Assembly (NCBI GenBank): GCA_944358415.1
Contig: CALVRA010000010.1
Location: forward strand, 1 to 42,198
DNA: 42,198 nt
Direction: 5' to 3'
From: an uncultured Bacilli bacterium
Lineage (GTDB): Bacteria > Bacillota_I > Bacilli_A > RF39 > UBA660
Under the pieces are notes generated by a model. That model was not told where the DNA came from, did not search any database, and was given only the letters and a program-made list of their open reading frames with translations. The translations under genes and the position numbers were made by a program. Numbering within the stretch: position 1 is the stretch's first letter; the number at the start of each line of letters is the position of its first letter. Positions 7,322 through 15,127 of this stretch are shown here, one piece after another.

Positions 7322-7449
7322 AAATTAAAAGTGACTTATAAAAAGTCACTAGGAGACTATTACCTTTAATACTTTATGAGATTATTTGAATCTTTTTAAG
7401 TACTAGTAGTCTGGGGGTGAGCACATATCGGTAATAAATATATGCCCAC
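7322..7449 (-). ncRNA. Candidate structured RNA / riboswitch-like leader before ltaS
   Basis: Read on the minus strand, a 12-bp stem GUGGGCAUAUAU/AUAUGUGCUCAC (7438-7449 and 7417-7428) encloses the 9-base loop UUAUUACCG. A second nested arm follows: GACUA/UAGUC, AGUACUU/AAGUAUU and AGAUU/AAUCU. The loop (UAUUACC) can pair with GGUAAUA at 7358-7364, giving a pseudoknot of 5-7 bp. Next comes a terminator-like hairpin (AGUGACUU/AAGUCACU, 7330-7350) with a U-rich tail. Two stem positions that mismatch on the plus strand are G-U pairs on the minus strand, which fixes the orientation. It lies between the yihY stop and ltaS. I could not match it to a known riboswitch class. Confidence 0.6.
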
Positions 7450-8288
7450 TAATTATTTTTGACTTTTTTTTCTTTTTTATACTGTTTATATGCGTTATAT
7501 TCATCTGCATTTAGAGCAATACCCATAACGAAGATATATGACAATATGTAAATCCAAATCATCATGGCAATTATACCAGATATACTACCATAAAATAAGG
7601 TATAGTTAGCTAGATGAGATACATAGTATGAATATATGTAGGTAGTTACTATCCAACATATAGAAGTGAATAAAGCACCTTTGTTCATGAATTTACTTGA
7701 TATTTTTTTATTTGGTGATATGGTATAAATTATTTTTAAAATCCAGAAAATCAAAATGAAAGCGATTGGCCATTTTAAAAGTACGAAGATAAAGTAAATA
7801 TTATTTTTAAGATGGCTAAGCATTTGTAATTTCATTAGTTCATCTATAATAATATTGCCATAAGCTAAGACAACGATGATAAAAACGAAAAGAAACATGA
7901 GTAATATTATCATGAATAAGGCTTTAACTCTATCTTTGATATAGTCACTTGTTTTGATACCATATAATTCATTTGAGGTAATTATTATGGAATATGTGCC
8001 ATTTGATACTAAGATAAAGCCAATAATCATGAAGAAAATAACATTGCCGGTGATATGACTTTCTTCGATAAATGGCAACATAACTTGCATAACACTATTT
8101 GGAATTAATTTTTCAATTATGTCCATAAATGGTGGAGCAAAAAACAATATTTTAGAGCCAATATAGCCATATAAAGTCAAAAGAGGAAATATAGATAATA
8201 CTAGAAAAAAGGCGAGCTGGCCAGGTAATATTTTCATTTCTGGTCTAGTGATTAAATCTAATATTCTTTTTAAATAAGATTTAAGCAT
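7449..8288 (-). CDS. YihY/BrkB-family inner membrane protein
   Basis: A 279-residue protein with about six membrane helices. It shows the family features: LPGQLAFFLVLSIFPLLTLYG near the N-terminus (family pattern A-FFxLLSxxPLL), a central S-GTYSIIITSNELYGI segment and late membrane helices ending in a lysine-rich tail. The family (once called tRNA processing RNase BN, later shown wrong) has no settled function. The gene follows the receptor-GGDEF gene by 14 bases and shares its operon. Its stop codon is the first base pair of the RNA element before ltaS. Confidence 0.85.
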   Translation of the reverse strand: MLKSYLKRILDLITRPEMKILPGQLAFFLVLSIFPLLTLYGYIGSKILFFAPPFMDIIEKLIPNSVMQVMLPFIEESHITGNVIFFMIIGFILVSNGTYSIIITSNELYGIKTSDYIKDRVKALFMIILLMFLFVFIIVVLAYGNIIIDELMKLQMLSHLKNNIYFIFVLLKWPIAFILIFWILKIIYTISPNKKISSKFMNKGALFTSICWIVTTYIYSYYVSHLANYTLFYGSISGIIAMMIWIYILSYIFVMGIALNADEYNAYKQYKKEKKVKNN

Positions 8289-8302
8289 ATAACTCTCCCC
8301 TT

Positions 8303-10324
8303 TTATTTTTTTATTTCTTCTTTGTTACTACGCATATCTAAGGTAGCTTCATTGATAGCATCATCAATAGTTTTTATTTCATCAGTAATCATGCTATAGC
8401 CGATAGCGGCACCAAAGCCATGAGATAGTTCTTTAAATTCTTTATTCAATTTTCTAATGTAGGTGACGATTGTTTTTTCATCATGACCGATGATGAAAAT
8501 TAGAAATTCATTACCACTTGTTCTTAGCATTTCGCTATTGCTTAATTGATGGTTTATTAAAATACCGGCCGCTTCAACAATAACTTTATCACCTTCGGTA
8601 TGGCCAAAGTTATCATTTATATAAGCAATATTATTTAAATCAACAATAATTACTGATTGTGGATATGCTTCACTTTTGTCCCATTTTTCAATGTTATCGT
8701 TTAAGTAATTTCTATTTTTTAATGATGTTAAACCATCGATATATCTTAGTTTATCAGTTTTTGATAGTTTACTATTTATATCTTTCTTTTTACGGAGAAC
8801 TAATTTAGTAATAATGAAAGCTATAGCAAGTAAGATTAAAGCAACTGAGCTTAAAATTAACTGTAGATACTTATTATTATTATTTGATAAAAGTAAATCT
8901 TTATAAGCATAATTTATCATTTCTTTAGAATTTATAAATGATAAATAGAAATTGAAAAATTCGTTTAGGTTTTTATTTGTTTTAGCAATATATCCATAAT
9001 TATTTTCAATGTCAATGGTGTTTAGTTTTTTAAAATTTTTGAGTTCTTGTCTAACATAGTAATCATAGGTATATTCATCAATAGCGGCAATTTCATCTTC
9101 TTTGATATTATTTATTAAGTCTTTGGTATTATCATATAGTTTTGTTTTAATACCATTTTCTTTTAGATGATGAGCTATTTTACTATCTTTAATGGTAAGA
9201 ATGGTTTCATCTTTTAATGATGAGACATTATTCACTATTAGATTAGTGTTTGAATCAGCAATAACAGCAATTTTACTATCATAGATTGGAATTGTTTTAT
9301 ATGTACCTGAAATTTTTTGACTAAAGTTATCGAAAACTAGGTCAAGTTTATTTTCGTTAAAATCTTTTAACATATTTTCTATAGATGAATATTGTTTATA
9401 GTCAACTTCAATTCCAGCAGATGAAGCAAAGTTATTAATTATTTGATGATTAAAGCCTTTTAGCGTACCACCAACAGTGATATCATAAGGTGCATTGGTG
9501 ACAAAACCAACGGTGTATCTTCGGCTTCTGAAATCTGTTTGTTCTTTTTCAGATATTTCTTTATAATTAAAATAATTAGTAGCAAATGCTTGATTAATGG
9601 AATCTTGATAATTATTATTTTTCCATTTATTTAAATATTTAGTTATTATTTTATTTAATCTATCATTACTTCCTAAGGTGATGACATAGTTTATTTGGTA
9701 TTCTTCAATATTATAGGCAATATAAATATTATCTTCACTTAGGATGTTTTCTAAGTAATTTAATTTTGGTAAAACAATGGCATTTACTGACTTATTTTTT
9801 AAAGCGGTTAGTAAGGCTTCATTTGTATCAAATTCTTTATAAGTGATATTAGATGAACCATTTAAATATTCTGACAATGTTTTTGATGTGTTTTTTAAAG
9901 TTCCAACGATGATGTCTTTAATTTCACTAATATCTGTATAGTGGATTTTTTCATTTGTAACTAAGATATAGTTATCTTTAAATAGTAGAAGGTCATCTTT
10001 ATTTAATTTGTCTTTGGTTACTAATGAATATTCGGTGTTTATTTGATTTTCTTTTTCATAAGATATTTTATTGAATTCTAAGTTGGTATCTTTTTCTAAG
10101 TCATTTATAAAGTCAAAGAATATTCCACTACCATTATTACTAATGATTGGAATGTTATTTAAGATGTCAAAGTCGATGACGTTATTTTTATTGTTTTCAA
10201 TCCATCTTTTTTCCATGACAGTTAAAGTTGTTTTTTGATCTTCTTTAGTAAAAAAACGGACTACGCCGATAATAGATAAAATTAAAGCAATTATAATGAT
10301 GGTTATTCCGATTTTCTTTTTCAC
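8303..10324 (-). CDS. Membrane receptor: tandem solute-binding domains plus degenerate GGDEF domain
   Basis: A 673-residue protein with an N-terminal membrane helix (5-23), two extracellular type-3 solute-binding-like domains (about 30-245 and 265-480; the second opens YTVGFVTNAPYDITV, typical of the family), a second membrane helix (about 487-512) and a cytoplasmic GGDEF domain (about 520-670). The GGDEF domain keeps LTSLKNRNYL and FGHTEGDKVI and the first metal Asp (VDLNN), but the signature GGDEF is RTSGNEF, lacking the first Gly and the acidic third residue. Cyclase activity is therefore doubtful; nucleotide binding or signalling by contact is more likely. It overlaps the small gene upstream by 4 bases and precedes yihY. 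The ligand is unknown. Confidence 0.8.
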   Translation of the reverse strand: MKKKIGITIIIIALILSIIGVVRFFTKEDQKTTLTVMEKRWIENNKNNVIDFDILNNIPIISNNGSGIFFDFINDLEKDTNLEFNKISYEKENQINTEYSLVTKDKLNKDDLLLFKDNYILVTNEKIHYTDISEIKDIIVGTLKNTSKTLSEYLNGSSNITYKEFDTNEALLTALKNKSVNAIVLPKLNYLENILSEDNIYIAYNIEEYQINYVITLGSNDRLNKIITKYLNKWKNNNYQDSINQAFATNYFNYKEISEKEQTDFRSRRYTVGFVTNAPYDITVGGTLKGFNHQIINNFASSAGIEVDYKQYSSIENMLKDFNENKLDLVFDNFSQKISGTYKTIPIYDSKIAVIADSNTNLIVNNVSSLKDETILTIKDSKIAHHLKENGIKTKLYDNTKDLINNIKEDEIAAIDEYTYDYYVRQELKNFKKLNTIDIENNYGYIAKTNKNLNEFFNFYLSFINSKEMINYAYKDLLLSNNNNKYLQLILSSVALILLAIAFIITKLVLRKKKDINSKLSKTDKLRYIDGLTSLKNRNYLNDNIEKWDKSEAYPQSVIIVDLNNIAYINDNFGHTEGDKVIVEAAGILINHQLSNSEMLRTSGNEFLIFIIGHDEKTIVTYIRKLNKEFKELSHGFGAAIGYSMITDEIKTIDDAINEATLDMRSNKEEIKK

Positions 10325-10779
10325 TGTACTGCCTCATTTCCATATACAAAGTCTTCTTTGGTTTTACTTTTATAGCCAGATATTGGATAACTTTCATTTT
10401 CGTCGCTATCTATGAGAATTTGAATGTCATAGTATTCTTGATCTTTATCTTTGATTTTATCAAGGATAATATCGTCTAAGGCTTTAGCATCTTCTATTTT
10501 CATTTCAGGAGCAACTTTTATAATAAAGTTTAAAATACGACCCTCGTTATGGTAGGTTACGCTTTCAACTAGCTTGTTTTCTTTGATGGTGTTTTCAATG
10601 TCATCTATAGTAGATGATGATATTTTATGATTTTCGATATCATCTAAGCGATCACCATATTTGTTATTACTGAAAACTGGAACGATGAATAGCCAAACCA
10701 TAACAATTAAGAAAATAACTAAAAAAATTATTCCGCCTATTAGGCATTGTTTTTTATGAGTATTTATAAATTGTTTCAC
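10321..10779 (-). CDS. Small membrane-anchored protein of unknown function
   Basis: A 152-residue protein with one membrane helix (about 13-37), an extracellular acidic helical segment and a beta-alpha domain (LNFIIKVAPEMKIEDAKALDDIILDKI). It is not recognised. It starts with GTG, with GAGGTGATTAAAA directly upstream. It overlaps the receptor-GGDEF gene by 4 bases, so it probably works with that receptor. A TATAAT box lies about 20 bases upstream of the start (near 10798-10803), without a clear -35. Confidence 0.65.
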   Translation of the reverse strand: MKQFINTHKKQCLIGGIIFLVIFLIVMVWLFIVPVFSNNKYGDRLDDIENHKISSSTIDDIENTIKENKLVESVTYHNEGRILNFIIKVAPEMKIEDAKALDDIILDKIKDKDQEYYDIQILIDSDENESYPISGYKSKTKEDFVYGNEAVQ

Positions 10780-10821
10780 TTTTAATCACCTCAAATATTA
10801 TACTATATTTTATTTTTAATT

Positions 10822-11406
10822 TCAAACAATGATGTATGGGTTTTCTTTAGTGCCAGAACCTTTTGTTATTTTTACATTTTTACTTAGAGTTATAACTGGT
10901 CTAATGTTATGTTTTTCTTCTGGTTTTGATGTTTTAATTAAGCCATTTTGAATGATGTAGATGTCATTATCAGAGTTTAAGGTATATTCGCTTTGGTTAT
11001 TTAAAGAATATTCGGCTAGATAATTATCTTTTGAACAATCAGTTAATGTGCAGTTTAGGTTATTTGATGCATTTAAATAGTCATTTATGGTTAAAAGGCT
11101 TATTTTTAGATTTAGTGTTTTTTGACAAATATTTTGATTATAAGCTAAGCAATAATCAGTTTTTATGAGATTATTTATTTTGTTTTTTTGCAAGTATGTT
11201 TGATTTAGGTAATTATATAAAGATGATTTTTCAAAGTTGGTGTTCCCATTTTCATCCCATGGTAAAGTTTCTATTTTATCATTACTGATTATTTTTAATG
11301 AGCCATCTTGATTTATACTAATAATACGCCATAATGTATTATTTAATTTTAAGTAGTTATCTGGATTTTTACCTTTAAATATACCATTATAAGCTTTTAG
11401 GATAGT
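10822..11406 (-). pseudogene. Second domain of the pseudopilin, out of frame behind an A9 run
   Basis: From the A-run this frame reads about 195 residues (TILKAYNGIFKGKNPDNYLK, then LNNTLWRIIS, ending in RPVITLSKNVKITKGSGTK and NPYIIV). These are features of an extracellular domain common in surface proteins of this bacterial group (possibly the DUF6273 type), with N-x-LWRII near the start and a G(S/D)GT-x-x-NPY end. No ATG, GTG or TTG with a ribosome binding site begins the conserved part; the first usable codon (TTG, 11193) is in the middle of the domain. The frame joins the pseudopilin frame by a -1 shift within nine A (11406-11414). It is a frameshifted gene, a slippage-expressed fusion or a sequencing error. 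Confidence 0.7.
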
Positions 11407-11819
11407 TTTTTTTTAGAGTTTTGATAGATAATTTGGGATGTATTCATAGTGACATTTACTTCTTCATCGCTATAGGAATATTCAAAGCTTTTTGTTTCTT
11501 CATTATATTTAATTATAATGTCGCCATCTAAGTTTTCTTTGCTATTTCTTGGATTTTTTACTTCATCATTAGTGATATATCCTTCGTCGATTAGGGTTTT
11601 TACTGGCAAATTATATTCGGCATCATCTGGGAGCTTACTGGCATTATCAATACTCCACTCTTTAGCAGCTTTTATAATGACATCAATCTGGTCTAGATAA
11701 GTGTTTTCTCTGGCATTTTTAATTACAGAGTTGATTGCTGGATAGACAACTAGGGCTATTAAAGCTAAAATAGCAATAACAGCGATTAATTCTATAAGTG
11801 TGAATCCCTTATTTTTCAT
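11397..11819 (-). CDS. Type IV pilin-like / pseudopilin protein
   Basis: A 140-residue protein with a class III (prepilin) signal: MKNKGFTLIELIAVIAILAL, cut expected between G5 and F6 with the conserved Glu at position 5 of the mature chain. The hydrophobic helix is followed by a short globular part (AKEWSIDNASKLP and a VNTLIDEGY-like segment), as in pseudopilins of Com or T2S type. Ribosome binding site AGGTGAT precedes the ATG, and a strong promoter lies at 11837-11865. The frame ends after NSKKKLS at a run of nine A; shifting by one base joins a 195-residue conserved domain. No prepilin peptidase or assembly ATPase is in the window. Confidence 0.8.
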   Translation of the reverse strand: MKNKGFTLIELIAVIAILALIALVVYPAINSVIKNARENTYLDQIDVIIKAAKEWSIDNASKLPDDAEYNLPVKTLIDEGYITNDEVKNPRNSKENLDGDIIIKYNEETKSFEYSYSDEEVNVTMNTSQIIYQNSKKKLS

Positions 11820-11836
11820 TGTATCACCTATTATTA

Positions 11837-11865
11837 ATTATAGTGCATTAGGTGTTCAAAGTCAA
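11837..11865 (-). promoter_or_regulatory. Promoter of the pseudopilin gene
   Basis: On the minus strand TTGACT (11860-11865), 17 bases, TATAAT (11837-11842). Its -35 box shares a base with the -35 box of the divergent U32 gene. Confidence 0.85.
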
Positions 11866-11882
11866 CTGACACGTGGTATAAT
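11855..11882 (+). promoter_or_regulatory. Promoter of the U32 protein gene
   Basis: TTCAAA (11855-11860), 16 bases, TATAAT (11877-11882), followed 20 bases later by the ribosome binding site TTGAGGTGG. It faces the pseudopilin promoter with overlapping -35 boxes. Confidence 0.75.
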
Positions 11883-11908
11883 ACTTGTAGAAATTTTGAG
11901 GTGGTTTT

Positions 11909-13981
11909 ATGGATAAATGTGAGCTTTTAAGTCCAGCTGGTGATATGGAGACACTAATTGCGGCAGTTAATAATGGTGCCGATGCGGTTTATGTTGGTGG
12001 CAAGATGTTTGGGGCCAGAGCTTTTGCGAAAAATTTTTCTTATGATGAGTTAGAAAAGGCTGTAAAGTACTGTCATTTATATGGGGTCCATCTATATGTG
12101 ACGGCAAATACTATTATATTTGAAAATGAGATAGATGAGTTTTTAAAGTATATGAAGTTTTTATATGAAATTAATGTTGATGCAGTTATTATGCAGGATT
12201 TAGGAATGATAAGTTTGGTGAGAAAGTTAATTCCTAATTTGGAAATTCATGCATCAACACAAATGAACTGTTACAATGATGAAAGCTTGAATTTACTTTT
12301 TAATATGGGGGTTAAAAGAGCTGTTTTGGCTAGGGAAATGAGTCTTGATGAGATTTTAGCTTTAAAATGTCCAATTGAGAAGGAAATTTTTATTCATGGG
12401 GCCTTATGTGTTTCTTATAGTGGTCAATGTTTATTTAGCTATTTAAATGGTGGTAGAAGTGGCAATAGAGGTAGCTGTAGTGGTAGTTGCCGTCTTAATT
12501 ACGAACTTTTGGATGGTAATGTATCTAGGGGGTATTTTTTAAGTACTAAGGATTTATGTACAGTGGATTACATTAAAGAAATTTTGGATGCGAATATACA
12601 TAGTTTAAAAATTGAGGGAAGAATGAAAAGTCCTAGTTACGTGGGATATGTAACTAAGGTTTATAGAAGGCTTATTGATGAATATTATTTAGGGAAAAAT
12701 CCCAAGATTACCAAGGAAGAGATGATTAATTTATATAAGCTTTTTAATAGAGAGTTTACTTCAGGTTATTTATTTAAAAATAATATTTACAATAGCAAAT
12801 CTCCTAATCATTTGGGATATCCACTTGGTAAGGTTATTAAAAAAGATAAGGATAAAATTTATATAAAATTGACAGATGATTTACACCAAGAAGATGGAAT
12901 TAGGTTTTGTGAAAGCAATAAGGGAATGATTGTTAATAAACTTTATAATGAGCAAGGTTTACTTGTTAATCATCTATGTAAGGGTGAGATTGCAGTTATT
13001 GATAATAAAGTGAATTTAATAAATTTAGATATGGTGAATAAAACAATAGATTATTTTTTGGTAAATGAAAAAGGTCCTATTAAAAAAATACCTATTTGTT
13101 TTAAGGTATTAGCTAAGGCACATGAGCCTTTAAAATTAACTATTTCTGATGGTGTGAATGAGATTAGTTTAAAATCTGTTTTACTTGATGAGGCTAAAAA
13201 TAGAGTTACAAGTGAAGATGAGGTTTATTCTAAACTTTGTAAGTTAGGGTCTACACCATTTTATTTAGATAAATGTGAGATTATTATCAATAATGCTTTT
13301 ATTCCGATGAAATTTTTAAATGAACTAAGAAGAAAAGCTTGTGATGAACTTATTTTAAAAAGGTATGGGGTTAGAAATAAGATTTCATTTAAGTATGATA
13401 AAAGTTTAAATAATGATTTTAATTTAAAATACAGTGTTTTGGTCAGAAATGAAAATCAGTTAAAAGAGTTCTTAGGAATGAGAATTTATACAGAGGATTA
13501 TGATTTATATAAGAAGTATAAAGATTATGATGTTTATTATAAGTTGCCTAGAATTATGAATGAGTATCCTAATTTTGAAGGTGAAAAGTTACTAGTTAGT
13601 GATTTAGGCTCTGTTTACAAGTATGCTTTAAATAATGATGTTATTACTGACTATCCTTTAAATGTATCAAATAGTGAATCAGTTAAAGTTTTAAAAAATT
13701 TAGGGGTTAAAGTAGTGACTATTTCTTTAGAGGCTGATTTTGAGGAAATTTTGAAACATGTTTCTGGTATTGAAAGAGTTATTTATGGAAGGCCAGATTT
13801 AATGATTTTAAAAAATTTCCGTAAAGGTGATTATTTGAAAAGATTTGATGATTATTTTCCGATTATACATGGTAAATATGTGACAATTTTACATCATGAA
13901 AATATTTGTTTGAAAAAAATTGGCAGAATTATTTTATTTGATGATGATATTAGTGATTTAAAGAAGTTTTATGGCATTTAA
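11909..13981 (+). CDS. U32-family protein (large form, RlhA/YrrO-like)
   Basis: A 690-residue member of family U32. The N-terminal half is the TIM-barrel-like U32 domain with LLSPAGDMETLIAAVNNGAD, YVGGKMFGARA and the Fe-S cysteines C167, C174, C190 and C194 (CVSYSGQC, then GSCSGSC). The C-terminal half, from about residue 380, resembles the extra domain of the long U32 proteins. RlhA of E. coli hydroxylates C2501 of 23S rRNA, and other members hydroxylate tRNA or quinone precursors; which substrate applies here cannot be told. Older databases call the family collagenase-like peptidases. It stands alone with its own promoter and terminator, the only plus-strand gene between the left edge and 22154. 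Confidence 0.85.
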   Translation: MDKCELLSPAGDMETLIAAVNNGADAVYVGGKMFGARAFAKNFSYDELEKAVKYCHLYGVHLYVTANTIIFENEIDEFLKYMKFLYEINVDAVIMQDLGMISLVRKLIPNLEIHASTQMNCYNDESLNLLFNMGVKRAVLAREMSLDEILALKCPIEKEIFIHGALCVSYSGQCLFSYLNGGRSGNRGSCSGSCRLNYELLDGNVSRGYFLSTKDLCTVDYIKEILDANIHSLKIEGRMKSPSYVGYVTKVYRRLIDEYYLGKNPKITKEEMINLYKLFNREFTSGYLFKNNIYNSKSPNHLGYPLGKVIKKDKDKIYIKLTDDLHQEDGIRFCESNKGMIVNKLYNEQGLLVNHLCKGEIAVIDNKVNLINLDMVNKTIDYFLVNEKGPIKKIPICFKVLAKAHEPLKLTISDGVNEISLKSVLLDEAKNRVTSEDEVYSKLCKLGSTPFYLDKCEIIINNAFIPMKFLNELRRKACDELILKRYGVRNKISFKYDKSLNNDFNLKYSVLVRNENQLKEFLGMRIYTEDYDLYKKYKDYDVYYKLPRIMNEYPNFEGEKLLVSDLGSVYKYALNNDVITDYPLNVSNSESVKVLKNLGVKVVTISLEADFEEILKHVSGIERVIYGRPDLMILKNFRKGDYLKRFDDYFPIIHGKYVTILHHENICLKKIGRIILFDDDISDLKKFYGI

Positions 13982-14017
13982 AAATCCAAGGAATAACCTT
14001 GGATTTTATGTTTTTTT
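13976..14017. terminator. Bidirectional terminator between the U32 gene and the DUF5305 gene
   Basis: A perfect 11-bp stem, AAAATCCAAGG/CCTTGGATTTT (13981-13991 and 13997-14007), with T tracts on both sides, serving two convergent genes. Confidence 0.9.
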
Positions 14018-15110
14018 AATCTCTTAATTTACTGAAATGATCAAAATCGGATTCTCTTAAAGTAAATTTATAAAGTGTTCCTTCATGGATAATTACAAAT
14101 ACACTTTCATAATTTTCTCTAACTTCAAAGTATAGGATTGGTGAATGTAATTCTTCTTCAACATCTACTAAGTCGTTAAAGTTCTTAACATTTATGACAT
14201 CATATTTATCGATATCTGGCATGTTATGAGTTTCAGCGATGATATCAGCATATTCTTTTAATATCTTATTTAGAGCTAAAACGTATTCTGATTTTCTTGT
14301 TACAGCAAGTAAACTCTTAACTAGTATTTTAAAGACAACAAGTGATACTACTAAAACGACTGCGCCAATTACTACTAATGGAATATTGATTTCTTTCTTA
14401 GGTGTTCCTTCTTCATAGATAGTGTTTGAACCTTGATTTACATAATTTGGATTTATGTTGATTGTTTGTTGTAATAATGGTATTTCTAGTGTCATAGTAT
14501 TTGTGTCATGAAGTTCTTTTTCGGTTTCACCAGCTAAGCCAGCAGTTATATTGATATTCATGGTTAAATCTACTCTAGCATCGATTGATAAACCATATTG
14601 ATTACGGAAATCAGTCATTATTTTATTATATTGATTATAATCTAAACTAACTGTTTTATTTATAGCAAAGTTTTTGCCTGAACCAGATTGATTAGCTTGG
14701 TTTGCCACTGGATATGATTTAGACCAAAGTTCAACATCTTTACCATCTTCGTTTTGATATAGTCCTTTAGCTGTTGCGACTATTTCATAATTATAACTAT
14801 AGTCTAAATCTTTTGTACTTTTGAAGTTATAGGTAGCATCAACATCAATATGATCAATTAATGATGTGATATATTGTTTATTCATTCCAATGTATGGTGT
14901 CGTGAAAAAGCTATTATTTTTTAAGTATACTTTATAGTTTAAATTAGAATTATAATTATATGAATATAATTCTTTTTTTCCGGCTACATCAGGATTTAAG
15001 CCTTTTACAATTGAAACAATGGAAGCAATTATTATCGCTACAACTGCGATTAACAGACCTACTCTGACCCATTGTTTTAAAATTATCTCTGTTTCATTTT
15101 TTTGTCTCAT
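14016..15110 (-). CDS. DUF5305-type membrane protein of the SipW/TasA-like locus
   Basis: A 364-residue protein with an N-terminal membrane helix (about 18-38), an extracellular beta-rich domain (40-260; segments LNYKVYLKNNSFF and NPNYVNQGSNTIYEEGT), a second membrane helix (about 262-285) and a cytoplasmic domain of about 100 residues. This two-helix layout matches DUF5305 proteins, which are commonly encoded beside SipW-type signal peptidases. The start at 15110 is chosen for AGGGGAG upstream; the frame runs 14 codons further without support. It follows the peptidase gene by 17 bases and precedes a terminator. It probably helps processing or assembly of the fibre proteins; that is inference. 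Confidence 0.75.
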   Translation of the reverse strand: MRQKNETEIILKQWVRVGLLIAVVAIIIASIVSIVKGLNPDVAGKKELYSYNYNSNLNYKVYLKNNSFFTTPYIGMNKQYITSLIDHIDVDATYNFKSTKDLDYSYNYEIVATAKGLYQNEDGKDVELWSKSYPVANQANQSGSGKNFAINKTVSLDYNQYNKIMTDFRNQYGLSIDARVDLTMNINITAGLAGETEKELHDTNTMTLEIPLLQQTININPNYVNQGSNTIYEEGTPKKEINIPLVVIGAVVLVVSLVVFKILVKSLLAVTRKSEYVLALNKILKEYADIIAETHNMPDIDKYDVINVKNFNDLVDVEEELHSPILYFEVRENYESVFVIIHEGTLYKFTLRESDFDHFSKLRD

Positions 15111-15127
15111 TTTATTTTCTCCCCTTC

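Noticed and set aside
7322-7449. Structured RNA read on the plus strand
   Set aside because: On the plus strand two stem positions are A-C mismatches; on the minus strand they are G-U pairs and a terminator follows in that direction.
10822-11193. A separate 123-codon gene starting with TTG
   Set aside because: The conserved domain already begins about 70 codons upstream in the same frame, so this start would cut it in half.
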